Origin: Natribaculum luteum
GTDB lineage: Archaea > Halobacteriota > Halobacteria > Halobacteriales > Natrialbaceae
NCBI RefSeq assembly: GCF_023008545.1
Contig: NZ_CP095398.1
Coordinates: 186,001-250,000 of the forward strand
Direction of reading: 5' to 3'
DNA: 64,000 bases
Below the pieces are notes generated by a model, which searched no databases, was not told where the DNA came from, and saw only the letters and a list, made by a program, of their open reading frames with translations. Shown here piece by piece: positions 54,275-62,636 of this stretch. Positions within the stretch are counted from its first letter, which is position 1. Every line of letters starts with the position of its first letter. A program made the translations under genes and the position numbers.

Positions 54275-55357
54275 TTACCGCGACTTCACGCGAGACCAAA
54301 TCTCGTCGTACTCGCGCTGCATCTCGTCACTAACCATGTTCATGATAGTTAGTTGGTCCAGGGAATTCAACCGGTACTTCTCTGTCTCTTCTTCGGTGTA
54401 ATCGACCGCACTGGATGGGATGGCGTATCCGTTCAGTTCCATCCAATCACGTGCTGCGTCGCTGGCGCAGAAGTCGATCCATTTCTCGGCGAGTGTGCGG
54501 TGTTTCGCACCCTTGACCACGCACTGATTGTCGACCCAGCCCTTAGTCCCCTCTTCGAAGAACGAGTATTCAACGGGGAGGCCTTCATCCTTTAGGAGAT
54601 TCGCGTCGCCGTCCCACGTGTACATGATGTCGACCTCACCGGATTTCATAATTTGTTGAACTTCCTCTCCACTGGTCCAGAACGTGCGCACGAGTTCTGC
54701 ATGTTTGTACAGTTCCTCCTCGATTGCTTCGAGATCGTCTGGGTTATTCGGGTCCTGGCCGAGTTTTAGTGCCGCGTAAAACACCTGAACCTTTGCGTTA
54801 TCCCGGGTGGACATTCGGCCCTCGAATCGATCGTTCCAGAAAATATCGATACTTGGGGGCGTGCTGATCTCTCTCTCTGTATCGGTCTTGTACGTGAACC
54901 CGGTCGACCCGAACGTCGCCGGAACGGCGTACACGTCACCGTCCTCCTCGTACACGTCGAGTTTTAACTCGTCGAAAATATACTCCTCGTACGCCGGGAT
55001 ATTTTCCAGCCGGAGTGGTTCGAGCATGTCGTTCCCCATCATCCGCTCGACAGCGTAGTTCGTCGGCTGCACGATGTCGTAGGTTCCTTCGGGGATCGAC
55101 CGCAGTTTGTTGACGGCGTCGGCGTTAGAGGTGAACGTCTCGACTACCACCTCGCAGTCGTGTTCCTCTTCGAACGGCTCGATGAACTGATCGTCGGCGT
55201 ATCCGCTACCCCAGCTGAACAGGTTCAACTGGTCGGAGTTACCGGAGTTATCGCTACCACCAGTACAGCCCGCAAAGCCAGCTAGAATACCTGTTGCTGC
55301 TGTTCCGCTCACTTTAAGATAGTCTCTACGACTATGTTGGTTGTCCTCTTTTCTCAT
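54275..55357 (-). CDS. Pot-type solute-binding lipoprotein (PotD-like)
   Basis: This 360-residue extracellular binding protein has a Tat motif, SRRDYLKVSG, and a lipobox, ILAGFAGC, at about residues 9-31. The mature protein begins with a Ser/Gly/Asp/Asn linker, then LNLFSWGSGYADDQFIEPFEEEHDCEV, the PotD-like N-terminal strand. Later segments YDIVQPTNYAVERMM and GEVDIMYTWDGDANLL fit the family. The ATG at 55357 gives a normal signal peptide; six codons upstream are in frame. An AT-rich box (TTTTTATTGG on the minus strand, about 55388-55397) lies at TATA distance. Ligand probably a polyamine or quaternary/methylated amine, judged from the oxidative genes around it. Confidence 0.9.
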   Translation of the reverse strand: MRKEDNQHSRRDYLKVSGTAATGILAGFAGCTGGSDNSGNSDQLNLFSWGSGYADDQFIEPFEEEHDCEVVVETFTSNADAVNKLRSIPEGTYDIVQPTNYAVERMMGNDMLEPLRLENIPAYEEYIFDELKLDVYEEDGDVYAVPATFGSTGFTYKTDTEREISTPPSIDIFWNDRFEGRMSTRDNAKVQVFYAALKLGQDPNNPDDLEAIEEELYKHAELVRTFWTSGEEVQQIMKSGEVDIMYTWDGDANLLKDEGLPVEYSFFEEGTKGWVDNQCVVKGAKHRTLAEKWIDFCASDAARDWMELNGYAIPSSAVDYTEEETEKYRLNSLDQLTIMNMVSDEMQREYDEIWSRVKSR

Positions 55358-55561
55358 AGCTACACCCACTATCACTCAACCCTCCAATAAAAATGTTGTG
55401 TAAGTATTTCTTTATTTGGGGCCAATATATCACAGAAGGAGCTTTCGAATCCTTGTAGATAGACGTGCACCGTGATTCGGAGTCACTTGCACCTTGATCT
55501 CTTAACTCCTTGACTTCGCACCTTATGCTGGTAGAACGCGTAGAACCAGCATTGAACGCTG

Positions 55562-56608
55562 ATGCTCCCTGTTACGTCGTTCCTGTCATGCACTGAGCCA
55601 ATCGACCAGTTAGAGTGTTTCTCGACGAGGCAGAAACACCACGCCAAGACCTACGTTACAGGTCTTGTTGCGGCCAGCAACAAGACCGTCCAAGGCATCT
55701 CGAACCACATTCTTCCGGCCAAAAGTGAGCGTGCCCTGAACAAGTTCCTCACCGAGTACAACTGGGACGAAGACCAGCTCAACAGAGAACGTCTCGCGCT
55801 TCTCCAACAGACGAACGACACGAAGTGGAGCAGTGACGGTGTCGTCATCATTGACGACACCTTCACGCACAAAACCGGCGAGAAAATCCCGAACGTCGGA
55901 AAATTCTACGACCACACGATTCGCGGCTATATCTGGGGCCAGAATCTGGTGTATGCACTCTACGCCGACGAGAAAACCACCTATCCACTCGGATTTCGTC
56001 TCTACGAAAAAGATGCACAGCGACGGGTTGAGTTAGCTATTGAACTCGTCGATGAACTCATCGAGATAGGTGTCCCGGCGGACACCTATCTCTTCGACAT
56101 GAGCTACTGTTCCCAGGAGTTCGTCACTCACCTCGAAACCTACGGCAAAGAGTGGGTTTCAGCCGTTAAAAGCGACGCACGCGTCATGTACGGTGGTGAG
56201 CGAATCCGAGTCGATGCGCTGGCCGAGCGCATCGACACCGTTCCACGCACGATCGACGGCGAAACCTACCACATCTGGACACAAAAACGCGAAGTGAGCC
56301 GTCTTGGTGAGGTGAAGCTCCTGATTACAACGAAAGAATCCAACAACGACGAGGAAGAACTGAGCGTGAAGTACATAGTCTCGAACAAAATCGATGCACC
56401 AGCGAGCTATCTCATCGCGTTGTACGCGATGCGATGGCGAGTGGAGACGTTCTTCAGGGACACCAAGCAGGATCTCGGTTTTGGAGACTGCGAGCTCCGG
56501 CATGCCGCAGGTACCAGTCGCCACTGGCACCTGCTGATGCTGGCCTACAGCCTCCTCAAGCTCGGTGCTGACTCGATGGAAATTCTGCTATATCCCATGA
56601 GAGCGTGA
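55562..56608 (+). pseudogene. DDE transposase, N-terminal 335 codons before the IS110 insertion
   Basis: The protein begins with a helical N-terminal domain (CFSTRQKHHAKTYVTGLVAASNKTVQGIS) followed by a catalytic core with VVIIDDTFTHKTGEKIPNVGKFYDH (first Asp), TYLFDMSYCSQEFV (second Asp) and RWRVETFFRDTKQDLGFGDCE (Glu). The native frame is broken at 56568; the present frame then runs 13 more codons into the inserted element. All three catalytic residues lie before the break, but the last 54 codons are separated from it, so the gene is probably dead unless the insert excises. Confidence 0.9.
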
Positions 56609-56790
56609 AACAAGTATGGGACGCAAGAGACCGTGCTGTATGCCGTGCCCGAGAGCACGTGGTGCTGACTGGTCCGAGTGCGTAGGAAGCCGAGTCATGG
56701 GCATCACAGCCCGACTGCCGCCAGGAGCGGCAGTCGGGAAAGCCCGTATAGGTGCATCTCTGTTTCACGCACCGGCGTTCCAAGGTGAAT
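56609..56790 (+). ncRNA. Candidate guide (bridge) RNA in the IS110 leader
   Basis: The non-coding leader before the recombinase has a perfect 12-bp hairpin, CCCGACTGCCGC / GCGGCAGTCGGG (56710-56721 and 56727-56738), with a 5-base loop. It contains GGTGCTGACT (56661-56670), identical to the left junction (56564-56573). CGAGTCA (56691-56697) is the exact reverse complement of the first seven bases of the element. ATAGGTGCA (56748-56756) is identical to the right junction (57994-58002). In IS110 elements such as IS621 an RNA from this leader pairs with donor and target DNA to direct recombination. Extent, strand and existence of the RNA are inferred. Confidence 0.5.
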
Positions 56791-56793
56791 CCA

Positions 56794-57792
56794 ATGTTCA
56801 TTGGAATCGACGTACACAAGCGGTACTCACAGATCGCAGTACTGGACGAAAACGGTGAGATCGTCGAAGAGGTTCGCGTCGAAAACGCGAGCCTCGACGA
56901 CTTTGCCCAGCGGTACGCTGGGGCCAAAGCCGCGCTTGAAGCGACCAGCAACTACTACCACATCCATGATACTCTTTCAGAGTATCTGGATGTTAGTGTC
57001 GCTAATCCAGGCGAACTGAAGTTGATCTCCGACTCGGATAAGAAAACTGACCGCGTTGACGCGAAACAACTCGCTCGGATGGTTCGGTTGGAATCGATTC
57101 CTGAGAGCTACGTTCCAACCGACGAGGTTCGGCAAGCCCGCGCACTTGTGCGCGGGCGACAGAAACTCGTGGAGAACCGGACCGAGTACGCGAACAAGAT
57201 CCACGGCTTGTTGAGTGATCACGGCATCACTCGGGAGGTAAAGCCGTTGAGTGTGGAGGGACGAGAGTTCCTGGCGGAACTCTCGCTCCCGGAACCGTGG
57301 GATGCGTTGCTGGAGTCATACCTGGAACTCATTCAGGTACTCACTGAGCAGATCGAGTCGTTGGAAGCGGAGATCGAGGAACGAGCTGGGTCTCTGAAGG
57401 AGACCCAGCTCCTGATGACGATTCCTGGTGTGAGTTACTTTACGGCGTTGACGATTTACGCGGAGTTGGGCGAGGTCAACCGGTTTGACCGGGCCAAAGA
57501 GGTCGTAAGTTACGTCGGGCTGAACCCGATAATCCGCGAGTCTGGCGACTCGCGGTTTGAGGGAGGCATCTCGAAGCGAGGATCAGGACGGGTCCGGTGG
57601 CTGCTCGTTCAAGCGTCGTACACGGCGGTTCATACATGCGAAGACGAGTACCTCAGCCGGTTTTACAACCGGTTAGCTCGGAAGAAGAACTCGAAAACAG
57701 CGATTGTGGCAACCGCTCGGAAGTTGCTGGTTTCAATGTATCACATGCTTGACCGTGAGGAGGTGTACGATCCACCAGGGGTGAGTGCCTGA
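56794..57792 (+). CDS. IS110-family recombinase (DEDD transposase)
   Basis: This 332-residue recombinase has the N-terminal RuvC-like DEDD domain: Asp in MFIGIDVHKRYSQIAV, Glu in AALEATSNYY, and two Asp in SDKKTDRVDAKQLARM. A coiled-coil follows (about residues 185-215). The C-terminal transposase-20 domain has LLMTIPGVSYFTALTIYAELG and EGGISKRGSGRVR, which contains the serine region thought to act in strand exchange. The ATG at 56794 gives the normal MxxGIDVHK start; 14 codons upstream are open but unlikely. All recognised catalytic residues are present, so the element is probably active. Confidence 0.93.
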   Translation: MFIGIDVHKRYSQIAVLDENGEIVEEVRVENASLDDFAQRYAGAKAALEATSNYYHIHDTLSEYLDVSVANPGELKLISDSDKKTDRVDAKQLARMVRLESIPESYVPTDEVRQARALVRGRQKLVENRTEYANKIHGLLSDHGITREVKPLSVEGREFLAELSLPEPWDALLESYLELIQVLTEQIESLEAEIEERAGSLKETQLLMTIPGVSYFTALTIYAELGEVNRFDRAKEVVSYVGLNPIIRESGDSRFEGGISKRGSGRVRWLLVQASYTAVHTCEDEYLSRFYNRLARKKNSKTAIVATARKLLVSMYHMLDREEVYDPPGVSA

Positions 57793-57854
57793 GCGCCGCC
57801 CCGGCGGCGCTCATTGGCCGGCCGGTGGTAACGTTAGCGACTGCTCTCGCTAAC
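57791..57854 (+). terminator. Paired hairpins after the IS110 recombinase
   Basis: GAGCGCCGCC-CC-GGCGGCGCTC (57791-57812) is a perfect 10-bp stem overlapping the stop codon. A second perfect stem, GTTAGCGA / TCGCTAAC (57833-57840 and 57847-57854), has a 6-base loop. They may end the transcript or belong to a structured RNA encoded at the right end, where IS1111-type members are reported to place their guide RNA. Confidence 0.45.
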
Positions 57855-58001
57855 AAGAAGTCCCCCGCCTGATGGTTGTTACAGTAGCCATCGGTTCGCC
57901 GGTTGTCGATTCTTTGCTCAACGAGTAGAGCAAGTCTTCGTACCCCGAAAAATTATCTTGGCAAACGTGGTTTGCTCAGCCAGCAGAATTTCCATAGGTG
58001 C

Positions 58002-58164
58002 ACACAGCGCCCTTGGAACGATCCTCGAACGTGCAACCTCACTGCGTAACGACATCAAACGATCCTTCCGCGAAAGCGTTGAAAACCTCTTGTCCTGGGC
58101 GCTCAACAGCCCAAACCGAAGTACCGACGAGCTAATGCACCAGATCGAAGGCATGGTCGTCTAA
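58002..58164 (+). pseudogene. DDE transposase, C-terminal tail after the IS110 insertion
   Basis: The frame reads HSALGTILERATSLRNDIKRSFRESVENLLSWALNSPN and ends DELMHQIEGMVV two bases before the right inverted repeat of the outer element. It is the missing C-terminus of the transposase that starts at 55562. The segment is well preserved, so the interruption is recent. Confidence 0.85.
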
Positions 58165-58184
58165 CGTGCGAAGTCAAGTAACTC

Positions 58185-58627
58185 AACAGCGGTTCCCGGA
58201 CTGTAGTGAACGTATTCTGAAACTAGCAATCTACTAAGATGACACACTGACCGAGAACGAACTGTTCGAGAACCAGTCGAGGGTCCTCGCAGACCTGATC
58301 ACGGCGGCTCGTTGGAGATGCGGACGAAGGGTGTTTGGGCTGTGTGTCCCATCCCGAGACAACCGCGACGTCTGGCAGCTCGAGTCGATGATCAGTGATT
58401 TTCGACACCGATAACAGATTCACAGATGGGCAGGCATCCGCGACTACGTCCAAATCGAACCCTTACACTGCGCTTTTGTATCCTGTGAGCGGGGTGCCCG
58501 CGTGTCGTGGAGGATGACGGGGATTCTGATTAGCGACGCTGCATTCGTAGCGTCAACCCTACGGTACGAGACGAACTACCCCCGTCGACTCCCCAGTTTT
58601 ATTAGTGAATAGGTAGCACACTAATGT
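58185..58627. other. Intergenic region with a coding-like stretch
   Basis: On the plus strand about 58240-58400 reads TENELFENQSRVLADLITAARWRCGRRVFGLCVPSRDN with reasonable codon use before stops appear. It may be a fragment of a lost gene, but I recognise no family. The stretch just before 58628 contains TTTTATTAGTG (58597-58607), a probable TATA box for the next gene. Confidence 0.35.
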
Positions 58628-59815
58628 ATGACAGACAGTAAATCAAACTACGACGTCGTAGTAATTGGTGCTGGAATATCCGGAATCATCGGCGCCTATG
58701 AACTCGCCATCGATCACGACGTGCTCGTCATCGATCAAGGGCGAGTGGCAAACGACGCAACGAGCCGAGCGTCGGGTCTCATCTCGACCCCACAGGTATT
58801 TCCGGACATGCCCGCGTTCGGTGCCTATGCAATCGACTTCTTCGAGAAGTTCAGCGGAACCGGGATATTTTCTTACAAGCCTCGAAGAAAGATTCAACCG
58901 GTGTTGAACGGTGGAGAGGCGGCGGCACGACAACACGCACAAGAGCAATCTGAACAGGACAATCCGGTCCACTACTACGACCCACACGAGTTCAACGAGC
59001 GATTCCCGAACGTCGCCCGTCTCGACGCTCTCGAAGGGTACGACGGTGTCCTAGAGTACGAGCGTACCGGGATGATAGATCCCATGGACTACGCTCACTC
59101 GTTGAAAAACCAGGCCAAGAGCAGAGGTGCGGAGTTCCGAACAGACACAGAAGTTTTGGACGTTTTAGTAGATAATGACGTTGTTGCCGGTGTCGAGACG
59201 GAATACGGGCGCGTACACGCTCCGAAGGTCGTCTGCGCTGCTGGGTGGCGAACAAACGAACTGCTCGCCGACCACGCCGAACTCCCGGTCCGCCCGTTCC
59301 GATGGCAAGCCGTCGAAGTCAAGCTTTCCGACGGCCTCCCCACTGCATACCCGATGGGATCCGAGACATCGATGGAGGTGTACTGGCGACCGATCAACGG
59401 CGACAATCTCCTGATCGGCGGGAGGCCTATTACGGTCGGTTCCCCGGCGTCGGAGCCGTCGACGATCACGGACTCCTTCCAAACAATGGTTCGGGAGCAA
59501 CTCCCCGAGCTCCTTCCAGTCTTAGAGGACGCGACGATCGTTCGGGAGGAGTGTTGCCCCACAGGCGACTCCGCGACTCCGGACGCGTTGCCGATCTACG
59601 ACACGCCTGCAGACGCGCCCGATGGACTGGTTATCGCCACCGGGTTCCAGAAAGGTGGAATCATGAGTTCTCCGTGTACGGGAGCCGCGATTCGGTCACT
59701 CGTGGCAGACGAGCCTGCGCCGTTCTCGCTAGAACCGTTCCAACTCTCCCGATTTGATGATCGCTCGTCTGATTTCCCACTGATGAATATCTACACGGCG
59801 TTTCGAGAGAGTTAG
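58628..59815 (+). CDS. FAD-dependent oxidoreductase (DAO/sarcosine-oxidase-like), paralogue C
   Basis: This 395-residue flavoprotein has YDVVVIGAGISGIIGAYELA, VIDQGRVANDATSRASGLI, the middle part LPVRPFRWQAVEVKLSDG, and the C-terminal CCPTGDSATPDALPIYDTP and TGFQKGGIMSSPCTGAAIRSLVADEPAPFSL. It resembles paralogue B and the relic at 44048-44790 more than paralogue A. It stands apart from the other copies, after the nested insertion sequences, and converges with the next oxidoreductase. The TATA-like box at 58597-58607 fits a nearly leaderless message. Confidence 0.87.
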   Translation: MTDSKSNYDVVVIGAGISGIIGAYELAIDHDVLVIDQGRVANDATSRASGLISTPQVFPDMPAFGAYAIDFFEKFSGTGIFSYKPRRKIQPVLNGGEAAARQHAQEQSEQDNPVHYYDPHEFNERFPNVARLDALEGYDGVLEYERTGMIDPMDYAHSLKNQAKSRGAEFRTDTEVLDVLVDNDVVAGVETEYGRVHAPKVVCAAGWRTNELLADHAELPVRPFRWQAVEVKLSDGLPTAYPMGSETSMEVYWRPINGDNLLIGGRPITVGSPASEPSTITDSFQTMVREQLPELLPVLEDATIVREECCPTGDSATPDALPIYDTPADAPDGLVIATGFQKGGIMSSPCTGAAIRSLVADEPAPFSLEPFQLSRFDDRSSDFPLMNIYTAFRES

Positions 59816-59999
59816 TTGAGGATCGCTGCCTGGATTCTGATTCGAGATCACATCTCAAGACTGCTCCCGTAATGTGCCACTGTCTCATCAAACCGTGACA
59901 TGAATAGATAGGTGATAGGGCTGTTCTTCCATATATGAACAAGTGATTGGGCGTAAAATTACGTTAATATCATGCAAACATTACTACACCCCCGTTTTC

Positions 60000-61151
60000 T
60001 CAGCGGTCGTCCCACCACTCAACGGCGTCATTTATTTCAAACTCCTCGCCGCCCTGGTACCTCGTCGGATCGAACTCTGAGGGGTCGACGAGGGGGTCGT
60101 CACCGCCGATCAGATCAGCGAGCAGTCGAGCACCGAATGGGCTATTGGAGATACCCTCACCATTGAATCCGCTGCAGACGTAAAGCCCCTCGATGTCTGT
60201 CTCACCGATATGGGGATACCGGTCGGGCGTTGCCGAAACGCGTCCGGCCCAGTCGTCGTGGAGAGTTGCGTCCTCGAGGAGCGGTATTATTTCGGGGGCA
60301 CGCTCCCCGACTTGTCGGAGGAAAGGTACCCGGGCCCGATTGTGGAAGTCTTCTAGATCCGTCACCGGTGTTGTGGTTCCGCCGCCGAACAGCACCCTGC
60401 CGTCTGGCGTCGGTCGTCCGTAGACGCTCCAATCAGGCGCACCCCACATAGGGAGGTCTATATTGTTTGGCGGATCGAGGATAGCAATCTGGCTCGTTCG
60501 CGGTCGGAGAGCGACGTCAGTCCCGGCCCGTTGGAGGAGACGTTTCGTCCATGCACCGGCGGCGATGATCACGACGGGTGCCTCGTAACTGCCGTTGGTC
60601 GTCTTTACGGAGATATCTTTTCCCTCTACCTCGAAATCTCTCACCTCCTCGATCTTCAGAGAGACCCCTTCGTCGCGGGCGACGGCGTGGGCTGCGTGCG
60701 TCAGCTGTTCTGGATCAGTGTAAACTGCTTCATCTATACAGAGGGCTGCTGTGACGTCGTCAGTAGCAAATTCCGGCTCTCGATCGGCTAGCTCGGCAGC
60801 ACTCAATAGCTCCGTTTCGACAGTCGTCGATTCGTCTTTTAAACTGAGGTAGTGAGCCCCTTCGTCGCTGTACGCGATGGAGTACGATTTTTCCCGGTGG
60901 AATGTGAGGCCATCGTACGCTCGTTCGTATTCTTCGTAGAGGTCACGCCCGACGCGGGAAGCCTCTGCACCGAACCGTTCGTGCCGATAGATGGTCAGAC
61001 TCCCCGCTGCACGACCACTGGCTTTGCTCGCGGGCGCATCACGTTCTAGCATGACTATGTCGTCCACGCCGGCACGGGCGAGCTGGACCGCACAGTTTGC
61101 ACCGACGATGCCACCACCGACGACAACGGCGTCAAAAGAGGTACCAGGCAT
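60000..61151 (-). CDS. FAD-dependent oxidoreductase (sarcosine/dimethylglycine-dehydrogenase-like), paralogue D
   Basis: This 383-residue flavoprotein has FDAVVVGGGIVGANCAVQLARAG at its N-terminus, then LERDAPASKASGRAAGSLT. The middle part shows VVIIAAGAWTKRLLQRAG and the C-terminal WAGRVSATPDRYPHIGETDIEGLYVCSGFNGEGISNSPFGARLLADL, a form common in sarcosine oxidase beta and dimethylglycine dehydrogenase. It is more distant from paralogues A, B and C than they are from each other. With the ETF genes it could feed electrons from N-demethylation into the respiratory chain. It follows the IclR-type gene on the same strand after a 434-base gap. Confidence 0.85.
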   Translation of the reverse strand: MPGTSFDAVVVGGGIVGANCAVQLARAGVDDIVMLERDAPASKASGRAAGSLTIYRHERFGAEASRVGRDLYEEYERAYDGLTFHREKSYSIAYSDEGAHYLSLKDESTTVETELLSAAELADREPEFATDDVTAALCIDEAVYTDPEQLTHAAHAVARDEGVSLKIEEVRDFEVEGKDISVKTTNGSYEAPVVIIAAGAWTKRLLQRAGTDVALRPRTSQIAILDPPNNIDLPMWGAPDWSVYGRPTPDGRVLFGGGTTTPVTDLEDFHNRARVPFLRQVGERAPEIIPLLEDATLHDDWAGRVSATPDRYPHIGETDIEGLYVCSGFNGEGISNSPFGARLLADLIGGDDPLVDPSEFDPTRYQGGEEFEINDAVEWWDDR

Positions 61152-61585
61152 TGCTATATGGTAACTTGGTGTCGACTTAACTGTTACGCCCTGTTGAGTT
61201 TATCGTCCTGCGACAAGATGCGGTGCAGGTGTTGCCGAACAACCCCTCCAGATTGTCGTCTGATGTTCTGAATCTTGTGTTCACACTACGCTGCGGAGTC
61301 GTGATTATTTAGTCCAATGATTGTTTCAGATTTCCAGAAGGACTGCAACTTGGGGACACGAAATATTCGAATGGTGTGTGCACTCAACCGAATAATTCGG
61401 CGGAGAAATACTTTCAAGCATCAGAAAGTGGTTGAGCCGCTTTGCTGAGCGGTGTCACGCTAAGGATCGCAACGACTGATCGAGGAAGCATAGAGAGGAG
61501 GGTCGATACCGACTTGAATCGGAACAGGAAACAACCCTCTGAGAATCGTCGATGAGCTGTGTGAAACAATTGTTAGCAGATGATC
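61152..61585. other. Intergenic region, no gene seen
   Basis: This is the gap between the IclR-type regulator and paralogue D, both on the minus strand. I see no open frame with haloarchaeal codon use and no obvious repeat. It should contain the paralogue D promoter close to 61180. Confidence 0.4.
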
Positions 61586-62368
61586 TTACGACTCTGTGGC
61601 TGCTATATCAGCTTCGATGGACTCCTTAGTGCGGAGTAGTTTGTCGATTATCCATTGAGGTACGTCATTCTCGAAATGGTAGGTCGGCCATCCCACGGTT
61701 ACAGCCCCGATTATCGTTCCGTCAGGATGTGTTAGGACGACACCGATATTGTCGAACCCTTCGACGACTTCTTGATCGGCTCTGGAGTACCCCCTCTCTC
61801 GTATCTGTTCTAGCTGTTCGTATAATGTATCCCGACTCGTTATCGAGTACGACGTCATCTCGGGAAGCCCCCACATATCCAGTATCTCTTCGACCCGTTC
61901 GTCGGTCATTTCTGCGAGTATCGCTTTTCCGGAGGCTGTACAGGTCATCGGGTAGAACTTTCCGACGTTCAGGCTTGTGTCGATGGTGGAGTATTTTGTC
62001 AACTCGTATCCTGTATCGATAACAGAAACGACACGGCCGTTTTCCTCAACGAGAAACTCTGTATCCAGTTCTATTTGTTGGGCGACCTCGAATATATTGC
62101 GCCTGATCTCTCGTATGAACGGAATATTCCTTCGGGCAGACATTCCATATTTGAGTTGCTTCATTCCAAGAGTGTACTTGCCGTCTTTCTTGACGAGGAA
62201 ACCCTCATGTTCGAGTGTGGTCAGATGATTGTGAGCCGTACTGTGTCCGATATCGAGTTCGGAGGCGATGTCGGTCAGTCTCGCATTTCCGTGTTTTTCG
62301 ACGTACTCGAGAATCCGCAGGGAACGTATCGTCGATTGGACCAACCGTCCGGAACTCGTGTTTTCCAT
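61586..62368 (-). CDS. IclR-family transcriptional regulator
   Basis: This 260-residue regulator has an N-terminal winged helix (VQSTIRSLRILEYVEKHGNARLTDIASELDIGHSTAHNHLTTLEHEGFLV in pieces, about residues 9-65) and an IclR effector domain from about 80. TASGKAILAEMTDERVEEIL and a QEVVEGFDNIGVVL stretch are typical. It is divergent from the Old-Yellow-Enzyme-like gene (268-base gap) and upstream of paralogue D, so it is a candidate regulator of the amine-oxidation genes. The ATG at 62368 removes seven unlikely codons of the longer frame. Confidence 0.88.
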   Translation of the reverse strand: MENTSSGRLVQSTIRSLRILEYVEKHGNARLTDIASELDIGHSTAHNHLTTLEHEGFLVKKDGKYTLGMKQLKYGMSARRNIPFIREIRRNIFEVAQQIELDTEFLVEENGRVVSVIDTGYELTKYSTIDTSLNVGKFYPMTCTASGKAILAEMTDERVEEILDMWGLPEMTSYSITSRDTLYEQLEQIRERGYSRADQEVVEGFDNIGVVLTHPDGTIIGAVTVGWPTYHFENDVPQWIIDKLLRTKESIEADIAATES

Positions 62369-62636
62369 TACCAGATATGTGCCAACCATCGCATAAAGAT
62401 GTCTCGGTGAGACAGGGGCAGTATCGTGATCTGTCGTGAAGCCGAGTTGGATCCGCCGACTGGAGCCACGAGCAGTTCTCGATCACAGTCAGTGGGATTT
62501 GGCGAGCCCCCAGCGTCTCTCGCGGCACAAGGTTAATAAGTAATCATAAACATTACAGTTTCAGGCGCCTTCGTCGGATGGCCGTCCAGTGGGACGAACA
62601 GTCCGACATGTGCGCACACAAACGCGAAAACTCGCT

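Larger units (their letters stand above)
56569..58001 (+). mobile_element. IS110-family element nested in the DDE IS
   Basis: Exact 14-bp subterminal inverted repeats, ATGGAAATTCTGCT (56576-56589) and AGCAGAATTTCCAT (57982-57995), bound the element. A GGTGC pentamer occurs at both junctions (56564-56568 and 57997-58001). Removing 56569-58001 (1433 bp) joins the interrupted transposase in frame as LGAHSALGT, giving 389 codons and a stop. The left end beyond the repeat is seven bases (TGACTCG), as described for the IS1111 branch of IS110. There is no long target duplication, as expected for this family. The gene order is a leader of about 220 bases, recombinase, then a hairpin-rich tail of about 200 bases. 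Confidence 0.88.
55509..58178 (+). mobile_element. DDE-transposase IS (IS4/IS701-like), interrupted by an IS110 element
   Basis: The ends are 13-bp perfect inverted repeats: CTTGACTTCGCAC (55509-55521) and GTGCGAAGTCAAG (58166-58178). A direct repeat TAACTC flanks both sides (55503-55508 and 58179-58184) and is a plausible target duplication. Without the nested IS110 element (56569-58001) it would be 1237 bp with a 389-codon transposase gene. The family placement is tentative; the ends and the disrupted gene are seen directly. Confidence 0.85.
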
